Below, one piece after another: positions 7,157 to 13,795 of a stretch of DNA of 14,650 nucleotides (the first letter of the stretch is position 1; each line of letters opens with the position of its first letter). Made by a program: the position numbers and the translations under genes. The notes under the pieces are model-generated. The model did not search any database and was not told where the DNA came from. It saw only the letters and a list, made by a program, of their open reading frames with translations. Source of the stretch: Candidatus Gottesmanbacteria bacterium (GTDB lineage Bacteria; Patescibacteriota; Microgenomatia; 2-02-FULL-39-11); NCBI GenBank assembly GCA_016204905.1, contig JACQJU010000078.1:1-14650 (forward strand), read 5' to 3'.

Positions 7157-8323
7157 TTACATAGAACTTGGGCTAAAAAGCTCCTTGGTGAGTTTAGCGC
7201 GCATTATTTCTCTTTGACCTTTGGCGATGACTTCTATGGGCATAAAAATTTTGCCGGCTAAAGTAATTTTTATTTGGTCAAATATGAAACGGTTCTGGGG
7301 ATCCTCTATTTCGATGATATAGTCACCGTTGGCTAGCGGAGTGGCAGAGGCAAATTGGCCGAGTTTATTGGTTTTTAGTGCTCTTACCGGCATGCCGGTA
7401 AGATCTTTGACGGAGATGATAATGCCGGGCAGTAGCATATTTAAGTTATCTCGGACTACGCCCAAAATGATGTTGCCAACGGTGGGAACGCTCGGCATGC
7501 CGGCGACATCTTTGACTTGGGAGGAGGCAATAGTTTTGGGTGAGATAGCTTCCTGGATAGGTTTGGGCGGAGCTGATTCTTGGATAATGGGCCGTGGGGG
7601 AAGGGGTTTTATTTCGTCTGTTTTGATCTTTTCTGACCTAAGAGCGGCGAGTTCGGCGACAAGTTTTTCCTTTTCTTCTATAATATCCTGGAGTTTCTTC
7701 TCTAGTAAAGAGAGGTTGTTGTCAGTTTTGGGTGGAGGTGGTGGAATAGTGGGTTTTGGGGGAGGTGGTTTTTGACTGACGGAGGGTGGTTTTGGGGCAG
7801 CAATAATTGGCGATGGTGGAGCTATATGGACTTGGGATGGTTGATTGGTAAAAAGAGAGAGTGTTTTATCGATATAGGCTTTTTCTTTCTTGTTGATAGT
7901 TTTATCTAGAGGTAGAGGAAGTGATGAGAGATAAGCGTTTAGTTTTTGGTTGGCGACTTGATGATTGGTAGTGGTTTGGGGGTTTTTTACAGATACCGTT
8001 TGACTGATATGTTGAGTGAGGATGGCCAGAGGTGGATTGGCTTTTTTCCAGAGGTACTGGGTAGGAGAATAAACACTTTTGATAAAAGCTATAAGCCATC
8101 TATCTAGAGATCTTTCCTGGATAGGAACAAAAGCAAAGGCAAAACCGGCTAGAGCAGATAGTCCAGCAAGAGGCAAGGTGAATATAGAGGGAAAAGGAGA
8201 TTTAAAAAGAAGATAAGCGACGATGATGCCTCCGGCGAGATAGCCGAACTGTTTAAGGGTCATGTCCCCGACTAAATGAAACTGAAAACCTGATATGTTT
8301 CTGGGGATTGGATGTTGTTCCAT
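7157..8323 (-). CDS. PrgI-family membrane protein with C-terminal carboxypeptidase-regulatory-like beta-sandwich
   Basis: PrgI-family proteins are small membrane components encoded next to VirB4 in type IV secretion and conjugation loci. The start at 8323 was chosen over the upstream in-frame ATG at 8383 because MEQHPIPRNISGFQFHLVGD is the normal family N-terminus; this gives 388 residues. Two membrane segments follow (about 26-40 and 46-67), then RSLDRWL and a conserved YSPTQYLW segment (85-92). Residues 167-200 are a Pro-rich stretch with runs of four and five prolines, 203-232 a probable coiled coil, and 282-368 a beta-sandwich resembling carboxypeptidase-regulatory or SpaA-like domains (GVVRD..., LPGI, GMPVRALKTNKLGQF, NGDYIIEI). 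The last domain is unusual for a minimal PrgI and may act as an adhesive or stalk element. It is the first gene of the secretion operon and overlaps none of its neighbours. Confidence 0.85.
   Translation of the reverse strand: MEQHPIPRNISGFQFHLVGDMTLKQFGYLAGGIIVAYLLFKSPFPSIFTLPLAGLSALAGFAFAFVPIQERSLDRWLIAFIKSVYSPTQYLWKKANPPLAILTQHISQTVSVKNPQTTTNHQVANQKLNAYLSSLPLPLDKTINKKEKAYIDKTLSLFTNQPSQVHIAPPSPIIAAPKPPSVSQKPPPPKPTIPPPPPKTDNNLSLLEKKLQDIIEEKEKLVAELAALRSEKIKTDEIKPLPPRPIIQESAPPKPIQEAISPKTIASSQVKDVAGMPSVPTVGNIILGVVRDNLNMLLPGIIISVKDLTGMPVRALKTNKLGQFASATPLANGDYIIEIEDPQNRFIFDQIKITLAGKIFMPIEVIAKGQREIMRAKLTKELFSPSSM
7382..7403. repeat. 22-bp perfect palindrome inside the PrgI-family gene
   Basis: All 11 base pairs around the centre 7392/7393 are complementary; the core is CCGGCATGCCGG. 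It lies in the codons for LTGMPVR of the beta-sandwich. A near copy of the core and of its right flank (GGCATGCCGG followed closely by ATCTTTGAC) recurs at 7492-7516, where it encodes VKDVAGMP. It may be chance, an inserted mini-element, or a protein-binding site. Confidence 0.6.
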
Positions 8324-8363
8324 AATTTTAATATCTTGCCCTATAAGCTTAGAATGTGAAAAA

Positions 8364-8393
8364 TATATAAGCAACTGGTTCAAAATCTATCAA
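8364..8393 (-). promoter_or_regulatory. Candidate promoter of the T4SS-like operon
   Basis: On the minus strand, TTGATA (8393-8388) and TATATA (8369-8364) are separated by 18 bases, giving 5/6 and 4/6 matches to the sigma-70 consensus. Transcription would begin near 8357, leaving about 34 bases of leader before the PrgI start at 8323. This also supports the shorter start, because the alternative ATG at 8383 would lie upstream of the transcript. Confidence 0.42.
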
Positions 8394-8441
8394 ATAACAA
8401 CTTTAAGAGATACATTTGCGTGAAAAATGGTCGATTTTGCC

Positions 8442-8470
8442 TTGACAGGGCTGTTATTTTATGAAATACT
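8442..8470 (+). promoter_or_regulatory. Promoter of the Clp ATPase gene
   Basis: A perfect TTGACA (8442-8447) is followed after exactly 17 bases by AATACT (8465-8470). The predicted transcript start, about 7 bases further, coincides with the ATG at 8478, so the mRNA is probably leaderless. I see no CIRCE-type inverted repeat nearby, so there is no sign of HrcA control. Confidence 0.65.
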
Positions 8471-8477
8471 TTGAATA

Positions 8478-11400
8478 ATGCCCGGAAGCCTACTAAATTT
8501 ATCAAGATACTTTAAAAAGCAGCCTGGTAACAGCACTTCCGCTGGTGATCGCGGGGTTGTTTCCGATGAGCGAATAGTTACACAGACGACACAAAGCCAA
8601 ACGCCGGTAGTAGCAAATGTTTCTTACTCGGGAATAGGTAATCCTCCACAACCTACAGCGCAAAATGTTCAAACTACGAAGACTACATCAATGCCTGCAC
8701 CATTCCCAACCGGAGGGAAAATGGATATGGGAAAAAGGGTGGGTATGGATGTAATGACAAGATTGACACAGAGAGCAAATCAAACGCTGATGGCGTCTGT
8801 TTCCAAAGCGAAAGAATTGTCAGCGCCAATGGTGGATACTGAACATGTATTGTGGGGACTGTTGCAAGATAGTGCTATATATCAATTAATATCAGAGTTG
8901 AAAGCCACACCAACAGAAATTTTGGCGGAGTTGGAGAAAAATTTTAAAAAAGGTTCGCCAGCACCGATTGGATCGGGGATCTCAGCACAGCCACAATTTT
9001 CTCCGAGAGTCAAAAGAGTATTGGAATTATCCCTTTCTAGCGCTCGATCTTTGGGGTATGAGTTTATTTCTCCGGAACATATACTCTTGGCTTTGTCTCA
9101 TGAGGGAGAAGGATTGGCAGCACAGACGCTCAAGAAATTTAATATTACCGTTGAGGTACTCAATCAGGAAGTAACTGGTAAAAAAGAAGCTAGCGATAAA
9201 GAGGAAGAGCAAAAAAAATCGAGTTCGCTAGAGCAGTATGCTGAAGATTTGACGGCAAAAGCCAAACAAGGTCTACTTGATCCGGTGGTAGGTAGGGCTT
9301 GGGAAATAGAAAGGATGGTACATATACTATCTCGCAGAACAAAGAATAACCCGGTACTCATCGGGGATGCGGGTGTCGGAAAGACGGCTATAGTGGAGGG
9401 GTTGGCTCAAAAAATAGCCAGGGGGGACGTGCCCGAGACGCTACTTCATAAAAGAATATTATCCCTTGATCTTATGTCTTTAATAGCTGGGGCGAAACAT
9501 AGAGGAGAATTTGAGGAGAGGTTAAAAAATCTGCTCAAAGAAGTAAAAGCATCGAGTGGAGGGATAATTTTGTTTATAGATGAGATCCATAATATGGTGG
9601 GAGCAGGTTCAGGGGCGGAAGGGACGATGGATGCTTCGAATATACTCAAACCATCACTAGCCAGAGGAGAGTTGCAATCAATTGGAACAACGACGATAAC
9701 GGAATATAGAAAATATATGGAAAAAGATCCGGCGCTTGAGCGAAGATTTCAACCTATTTTGGTAAATGAGCCGACTGCTGAGGTAGCCATAGAGATGCTT
9801 AGGGCTCTAAGAGATAAGTATGAAGCGTTTCATCGGGTAAAAATAACGGATGCCTCAATTGATGCAGCGGTGAGGTTATCTCAGAGATATATTTCTGATA
9901 GATTTTTGCCGGATAAGGCTGTAGATCTGATAGATGAGGCAGCGGCATCGGTACGACTGCCGGCAATATCATTGCCTGAGGAGATAAAAACACTCGAAGA
10001 CAAGAAAATGAGGTTGGATAATGAAAAGAAGGAAGCAGAGAAATTGGGCGAGACTGCAAAAAAGGAAATGGTTGATCAAGAGATGCTCGAAATTACAGAC
10101 AAATTGGCACAATTGACTAAAGATTATCAGGCGAAAAAATCAACAACAACCAATGAGGTAAATGAGGAGATAATTGCCGAGGTTGTATCCAGGTGGACAA
10201 ATATACCTATTTCCCGTTTGACGGCCAAAGAATCGGAAAAGTTACTTGATCTAGAGGGATTGATACATAAGCGATTGATAGATCAAGAGGAGGCCGTCTC
10301 GGCGATAGCTGAGGCGGTAAGAAGAGGAAGGGCGGGATTAAAGTCGACCAAAAGACCGATTGGTTCTTTTGTATTTATGGGACCGACTGGGGTGGGTAAA
10401 ACTGAGTTGGCTAAAGTACTGGCGGAGATACTATTTGGTAGTGAGGAGATGATAGTCAGACTAGATATGACTGAGTATATGGAAAAGCATGAAGTGGCAA
10501 AATTGATAGGCGCCCCACCTGGTTATGTAGGTTATGATGAGGGTGGACAATTGACTGAGGCGGTAAGACGAAGACCCTACTCTGTAATACTACTCGATGA
10601 AATAGAAAAGGCTCATCCGGATGTTTTTAATATTCTTATTCAACTTCTGGATGATGGTAGATTGACTGACAATAAAGGTCATACGATATCTTTCAAAAAT
10701 ACGATAGTTATTTGTACGTCCAACATAGGAACGGGTCTGATACAAAGTAATATGCTGGGTATGGATAAAGATGATGGGGATGATGATGTGGGGACGTTTA
10801 AGACTTATATTGTCTCGCCAACAGGAAGAGAAATAATGACATTGGTAGATCGATATTGGGAAAAAGATAAAGATAGTACTGAGTGGAAAACGGGTCTAAT
10901 CTCGGAATATTTTGCTGGATCGGTAGTAAAAGAGGGTGAGAATGAGTTTCCCTATAGTGATATCAATACTCATCTTATAGGACCGGATGGGTCGGAGATG
11001 ATAAGTTTTCTCGATAGAGTTTGGTTTCGGACCTCTACCACTGCGAAAGAATGGATAGTAAAATCGTTGATTGATCTTTTTTCGGAACAAGTAGTAGTTA
11101 ATGCTCTTCCTGACCATCCAGATGAACAATTGCCGACGGCAAAACTAGATACGCATGCCGTCTCGCCACAAGGAGTAGAAGTAATCGCGTATAATGATCG
11201 TTTTTGGAAGAAAGAAAATCCACAGACAAAAGATTGGCTGACGGGGAAACTAGAGGAGTATTTTAGTCGATCGGTTATCAGTAATCAGTTGTTAGTTGTC
11301 AGTGATCAGAAAGATAAACAATCAACTACTCAGGGGAATTTGATGAAAGTGAGGGAAGATGAGCAGAGCTTAGGTTTTCCGATTAAAAAGTGGGATGTGC

Positions 11401-12212
11401 ATATTTTTACACCCGTGGGAGAGGAAATTATTGTTTCAGAGGGTAAATATTATAGAAAAACGGATCCTAGTAAAGATGAATGGACTAGTGGTTTAGTAGA
11501 TGAGTTATTTGCTCTCAAAAAAGCGCCTAGTGACTATCCCCTACCCTTGGGTGAGGCTGCTGGCAATACAAAGCAAAAGGTTGCAAGGGACGCGGCTTTT
11601 AAGACGCTTTCGGATAAACTGATTGAGGAACTCAAAAAATTCTTCCGACCAGAACTTCTCAATAGATTTGATGAGGTGGTCGTTTTCCGGCCACTATCGC
11701 GAAAACATATGAAGGAGATAGTATCTTTGCAGATGAAGATGCTATCGAAGCTACTTTCTGATCAGGGCGTGTATATAACTACAACGGAGGTGGCAGAAAA
11801 ACAACTAGCCAGAGAAGGATATGATCCGGTCTATGGAGCTAGACCTTTACGTCGAACGATACAGAGATTGATAGAAAATCCAATCTCATCACTACTCATA
11901 AAAGGAGAGTTAACGACTGGGGATAGTGTGTCGGTAGATTATGATGGGGAGGAATTTCGTTTTGATGTAAAAAAAGCTGTCAAAAAAGACAATGCAACAA
12001 TGGAAAACCTGCCTGCCGGCGAGGCAGGTGCAACAATGCAAGAAAATACAGAGGGTAAGAAGGAAGAAATAAATGGGACTAATCAAAATGAGGTGAAAAC
12101 AAACGCTACGGTGATGACAGCACCTATGGAGCCTCCTCCTGCCCCAGCTACCAATGGAAAGACTTTGGATAATACGGCTAATACTCTGCCCTCTTTGAAT
12201 GCGACTGCTTAG
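8478..12212 (+). CDS. clpC: ClpC-like AAA+ unfoldase with a four-module insertion in its second ATPase domain
   Basis: This hexameric ATPase unfolds proteins, usually feeding a ClpP peptidase. Residues 1-85 are a Ser/Thr/Gln-rich, probably disordered extension. Clp_N repeats occupy about 88-230. D1 has Walker A GDAGVGKT (296-303), Walker B LFIDE (365-369) and ALERRF (419-424). The middle coiled coil (about 500-555) is short, as in ClpC rather than ClpB. D2 has Walker A GPTGVGKT (635-642), pore loop GYVGYDEGG (682-690), Walker B ILLDE (704-708), sensor-1 TSNIG (747-751), arginine-finger region FRPELLNRFDE (1056-1066) and GARPLRR (1120-1126). A hydrophobic-Gly-hydrophobic MLGM (759-762) sits where ClpC has its ClpP-docking VGF loop. 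About 275 extra residues follow it directly. The C-terminal tail (1170-1244) is low-complexity and holds an inserted palindrome. The total of 1244 residues is far above the usual 810-860. The stop overlaps the stop of the convergent M50-like gene. Confidence 0.95.
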   Translation: MPGSLLNLSRYFKKQPGNSTSAGDRGVVSDERIVTQTTQSQTPVVANVSYSGIGNPPQPTAQNVQTTKTTSMPAPFPTGGKMDMGKRVGMDVMTRLTQRANQTLMASVSKAKELSAPMVDTEHVLWGLLQDSAIYQLISELKATPTEILAELEKNFKKGSPAPIGSGISAQPQFSPRVKRVLELSLSSARSLGYEFISPEHILLALSHEGEGLAAQTLKKFNITVEVLNQEVTGKKEASDKEEEQKKSSSLEQYAEDLTAKAKQGLLDPVVGRAWEIERMVHILSRRTKNNPVLIGDAGVGKTAIVEGLAQKIARGDVPETLLHKRILSLDLMSLIAGAKHRGEFEERLKNLLKEVKASSGGIILFIDEIHNMVGAGSGAEGTMDASNILKPSLARGELQSIGTTTITEYRKYMEKDPALERRFQPILVNEPTAEVAIEMLRALRDKYEAFHRVKITDASIDAAVRLSQRYISDRFLPDKAVDLIDEAAASVRLPAISLPEEIKTLEDKKMRLDNEKKEAEKLGETAKKEMVDQEMLEITDKLAQLTKDYQAKKSTTTNEVNEEIIAEVVSRWTNIPISRLTAKESEKLLDLEGLIHKRLIDQEEAVSAIAEAVRRGRAGLKSTKRPIGSFVFMGPTGVGKTELAKVLAEILFGSEEMIVRLDMTEYMEKHEVAKLIGAPPGYVGYDEGGQLTEAVRRRPYSVILLDEIEKAHPDVFNILIQLLDDGRLTDNKGHTISFKNTIVICTSNIGTGLIQSNMLGMDKDDGDDDVGTFKTYIVSPTGREIMTLVDRYWEKDKDSTEWKTGLISEYFAGSVVKEGENEFPYSDINTHLIGPDGSEMISFLDRVWFRTSTTAKEWIVKSLIDLFSEQVVVNALPDHPDEQLPTAKLDTHAVSPQGVEVIAYNDRFWKKENPQTKDWLTGKLEEYFSRSVISNQLLVVSDQKDKQSTTQGNLMKVREDEQSLGFPIKKWDVHIFTPVGEEIIVSEGKYYRKTDPSKDEWTSGLVDELFALKKAPSDYPLPLGEAAGNTKQKVARDAAFKTLSDKLIEELKKFFRPELLNRFDEVVVFRPLSRKHMKEIVSLQMKMLSKLLSDQGVYITTTEVAEKQLAREGYDPVYGARPLRRTIQRLIENPISSLLIKGELTTGDSVSVDYDGEEFRFDVKKAVKKDNATMENLPAGEAGATMQENTEGKKEEINGTNQNEVKTNATVMTAPMEPPPAPATNGKTLDNTANTLPSLNATA
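10797..11525 (+). repeat. Four diverged tandem modules inserted in the Clp D2 domain
   Basis: Modules of about 45 residues lie at protein positions 774-817, 829-874, 890-935 and 972-1016. The shared pattern is: T-H/Y, two hydrophobics, s-P-x-G-x-E, a hydrophobic strand, D-R-x-W, about 11 variable residues, then W followed by a helix ending in F. Examples are DRYW with TEWKTGLISEYF, DRVW with KEWIVKSLIDLF, and DRFW with KDWLTGKLEEYF; the fourth is degenerate (KYY, then DEWTSGLVDELF). The fold looks like a small beta hairpin or sheet plus a helix. I do not recognise a family. The modules sit between sensor-1 and the arginine-finger helix of D2. Confidence 0.88.
11277..11311 (+). repeat. Heptanucleotide tandem repeat between Clp modules 3 and 4
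   Basis: Five consecutive 7-base units are visible: ATCAGTA, ATCAGTT, GTTAGTT, GTCAGTG and ATCAGAA. They encode the low-complexity linker ISNQLLVVSDQ. The tract helps explain why modules 3 and 4 are spaced wider (82 residues) than modules 1-2 and 2-3 (55 and 61). Confidence 0.75.
11993..12038 (+). repeat. Palindromic mini-element flanked by 10-bp direct repeats, in frame in the Clp tail
   Basis: ACCTGCCT (12007-12014) and AGGCAGGT (12022-12029) form 8-bp inverted arms around GCCGGCG. On each side lies TGCAACAATG (11993-12002 and 12029-12038), like a target-site or slippage duplication. The net addition is 36 bases, or 12 codons, which keeps the frame and encodes a segment containing LPAGEAG. 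Its GC content is clearly above that of the surroundings. Confidence 0.65.
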
Positions 12213-12931
12213 GGTGCGTAAGTAGAACTGATCACTTTTACCTTCAGAATTTTTTCTAAAAGAACTTTCATACCCCGGAGAAGTAGAAATACTCCTAAAT
12301 CCAGGATCAGTGTGATGAGAAAATAGATATTTAGTTGTTGCAAAAAACCTTTCAGCTGGCTGGATAAATCAAGAGTGAGGGAGATTCTGATGCCCTGATA
12401 ATATAAAACGGCAAAGAGAAGAAAAATCAGAGGTGCCAAAAACCAAGTAACTTCGAGATCTTTGCGGGAGGAGAACATGGAGAGGGAAAGAGTAATTAGT
12501 AAATAGTAATTAGTAATTAGAAGAATAAAATTTGAAATTTGAAATTTGAAATTTGAAATTTGAGAAGAGAATAGATTGCCAATAATATAAATGAGCGCTA
12601 TACCGATGATCATCGGGGCGAGGCCTATTAGGGAAAGTCTAATGGGATCTGTGTTGGTATGGTGGAGAGAACCGGCTTTGATAATCCCCCCCTCTATTTT
12701 GGGGATAATAGTCATACTTGTTGTAGGAACAAAAAGTATTGTAGCTACGATAAAATGACTAAACTCATGGATGATGGTTCCAGGGAGCAAAAATAGTATC
12801 AATATACCAAGAGAAATTTTTTTACTTCTGGTGAGTAAAAAAACAGTCTGGTAGATGATGGTATTGATACGAGGGGAAATAAGAAAGATGGAGAGGAGAA
12901 TGATGAAGAAAGCGAATAAGGGAATGAACAT
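12209..12931 (-). CDS. M50-like membrane metalloprotease, possibly divergent
   Basis: This 240-residue integral membrane protein has hydrophobic segments around residues 1-18, 40-67, 98-120, 128-150, 158-180 and 202-220. HEFSH (55-59) lies in the second segment and matches the HExxH zinc site of site-2-protease-like M50 peptidases, which cleave substrates inside the membrane. The LIGLAP segment (101-106) fits the family's helix after the active site. I do not find the usual C-terminal NPxPxLDG zinc-ligand motif, so catalytic activity is uncertain. Residues about 124-147 (ISNF, KFQISNF, LLITNYYLLIT) come from two heptanucleotide tracts and look like an insertion. The ATG directly abuts the HEPN stop (TAGATG) without a Shine-Dalgarno, suggesting coupled translation. 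A decayed relative of this gene lies at 13796-13973. Confidence 0.8.
   Translation of the reverse strand: MFIPLFAFFIILLSIFLISPRINTIIYQTVFLLTRSKKISLGILILFLLPGTIIHEFSHFIVATILFVPTTSMTIIPKIEGGIIKAGSLHHTNTDPIRLSLIGLAPMIIGIALIYIIGNLFSSQISNFKFQISNFILLITNYYLLITLSLSMFSSRKDLEVTWFLAPLIFLLFAVLYYQGIRISLTLDLSSQLKGFLQQLNIYFLITLILDLGVFLLLRGMKVLLEKILKVKVISSTYAP
12493..12558. repeat. Two heptanucleotide tandem tracts inside the M50-like gene
   Basis: On the plus strand, 12493-12520 is four 7-base units (TAATTAG, TAAATAG, TAATTAG, TAATTAG) and 12531-12558 is four perfect copies of TTTGAAA with a partial fifth. Ten bases separate the tracts. In the gene they encode the repetitive hydrophobic stretch ISNFKFQISNF...LLITNYYLLIT. 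Confidence 0.88.
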
Positions 12932-13363
12932 CTAGGATTTTTTTTCTATGTATTTGGCTACAAACTCTGTAAATTCGATAAACAAGTCAAGTTTTTGCAA
13001 ATTTTCAAAAACTCTCTGGGGTTTGATGATCATGTAGCCATGGACGAGGATATTTCTAAATCTACCCATGCCAAAGGCTCGTTTGGCATATTCCTGGTTT
13101 ATGATCTTTGCTTCTGCCAAAATCTGAAATATTTCATCATTTTCTTGTGGCCGAGGAAGATTTTCTATACTGATGATCATCCGGCCGATATCTAAAAGAG
13201 CTTCTAGCGCAATCTGGAAAAGTCTTTCAACCACCGCCTGTTTTTGGAAGTCTTTTTTTAAATCGGCGGCGCTTTTAATTTCTTTACTAATCTCTTGCAG
13301 ACGGTTGATTTGCTCTTTGAGTCGTTCAAATTTTTGTTCAAGAGTGTGATATTTGACGTCCAA
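12932..13363 (-). CDS. hepT: HEPN-domain toxin (HepT-like) of an MNT/HEPN module
   Basis: HEPN toxins of this kind are RNases that block growth and are neutralised by the neighbouring MNT nucleotidyltransferase, which AMPylates a tyrosine in the Rx4HxY motif (known for the HepT/MntA pair of Shewanella). Here the motif RNILVHGY is at 103-110, with all key residues (Arg103, His108, Tyr110) intact in a 143-residue helical protein. The N-terminal 30 residues are a charged helix. The start is a TTG at 13363, chosen because AAGGAG lies 6 bases upstream and because the 26-base overlap with the MNT gene is typical of coupled toxin-antitoxin pairs. The stop abuts the ATG of the M50-like gene, so the three genes could be co-transcribed. 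Confidence 0.88.
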   Translation of the reverse strand: MDVKYHTLEQKFERLKEQINRLQEISKEIKSAADLKKDFQKQAVVERLFQIALEALLDIGRMIISIENLPRPQENDEIFQILAEAKIINQEYAKRAFGMGRFRNILVHGYMIIKPQRVFENLQKLDLFIEFTEFVAKYIEKKS

Positions 13364-13784
13364 AATAAACTCCTTCCCTGATTTTGGTAAGTGTATCTAC
13401 TAAATATTTGTCATAAAGGTGATGATTGTCATGATAGCGACTCATGACAAAGGTTTCAAATGCTACTTTGCTTTCTTGATTTCGCTCGTATAACAATCTA
13501 CCTGATATTATATTGAACTGAAGAAGTAGGGGGACTTCGGCAAGATCGACTACATCGATATTATCGGAAGAAACATTGATAATCTTTGCGATGTCAGTAA
13601 AAAGCTTGAGGCGGAGATCAAATCTATTTTTAGATGCCAAGCTTTTGTTAAATAATATACCGAAATCATAATCAGATAATAAGTCAGACTGATTGGTAGC
13701 TTGAGAGCCATATAAATAGATAAGCTCGATGGGTCGAGTTTTGGCAAATTTTCTGATTTTATTTTTTTGTAGAGTTTTGAGCAT
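13338..13784 (-). CDS. mntA: MNT-type nucleotidyltransferase antitoxin
   Basis: This is a minimal nucleotidyltransferase of 148 residues. The catalytic motif GS-x10-DxD is complete: Gly26-Ser27 in LYGSQA, then Asp38-Tyr39-Asp40 in SDYDFG. A third acidic residue is likely Asp77 in NIDVVDL. Proteins of this family transfer AMP to the partner HEPN toxin and so silence it. The reading frame continues 26 bases into the HEPN gene. A perfect TATAAT lies 5 bases before the ATG, with no Shine-Dalgarno, so the module may have its own leaderless promoter. Its plus-strand G/C balance in a sampled stretch (13621-13680) is nearly even, unlike the G-rich neighbourhood, consistent with horizontal movement. 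Identification by motif is strong; the direction of the toxin-antitoxin roles comes from family knowledge. Confidence 0.88.
   Translation of the reverse strand: MLKTLQKNKIRKFAKTRPIELIYLYGSQATNQSDLLSDYDFGILFNKSLASKNRFDLRLKLFTDIAKIINVSSDNIDVVDLAEVPLLLQFNIISGRLLYERNQESKVAFETFVMSRYHDNHHLYDKYLVDTLTKIREGVYFGRQISHS
13370..13375 (-). promoter_or_regulatory. Shine-Dalgarno sequence deciding the TTG start of hepT
   Basis: AAGGAG, preceded by GGG, is 6 bases before the TTG at 13363. It is the clearest ribosome binding site in the window and lies inside the 3' end of the MNT gene. Confidence 0.75.
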
Positions 13785-13789
13785 ACTTA

Positions 13790-13795
13790 ATTATA
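13790..13795 (-). promoter_or_regulatory. Candidate -10 box for the MNT/HEPN module
   Basis: A perfect TATAAT on the minus strand lies 5 bases before the MNT ATG at 13784, just after the truncated M50-like fragment. No good -35 box was identified. The spacing would put the transcript start at or beside the start codon. Confidence 0.42.

Noticed and set aside
8324..8383. Start of the PrgI-family gene at the in-frame ATG at 8383
   Set aside because: The upstream 20 residues do not resemble the family N-terminus, and the predicted promoter (-10 at 8364-8369) lies downstream of that ATG; MEQHPIPRN at 8323 fits better.
8384..8477. Heat-shock operator (CIRCE-like) upstream of the Clp gene
   Set aside because: No TTAGCACTC/GAGTGCTAA-type inverted repeat is present; only a sigma-70-like promoter is visible.
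11538..11570. Possible second palindromic insertion around PLPLGEAAG in the Clp insertion
   Set aside because: The arms (CCTACCC and GGGTGAGG) are imperfect and I found no flanking direct repeat.
13550..13747. Second minus-strand open frame overlapping the MNT gene
   Set aside because: The MNT frame contains the intact GS-x10-DxD motif; the alternative frame has no recognisable features.
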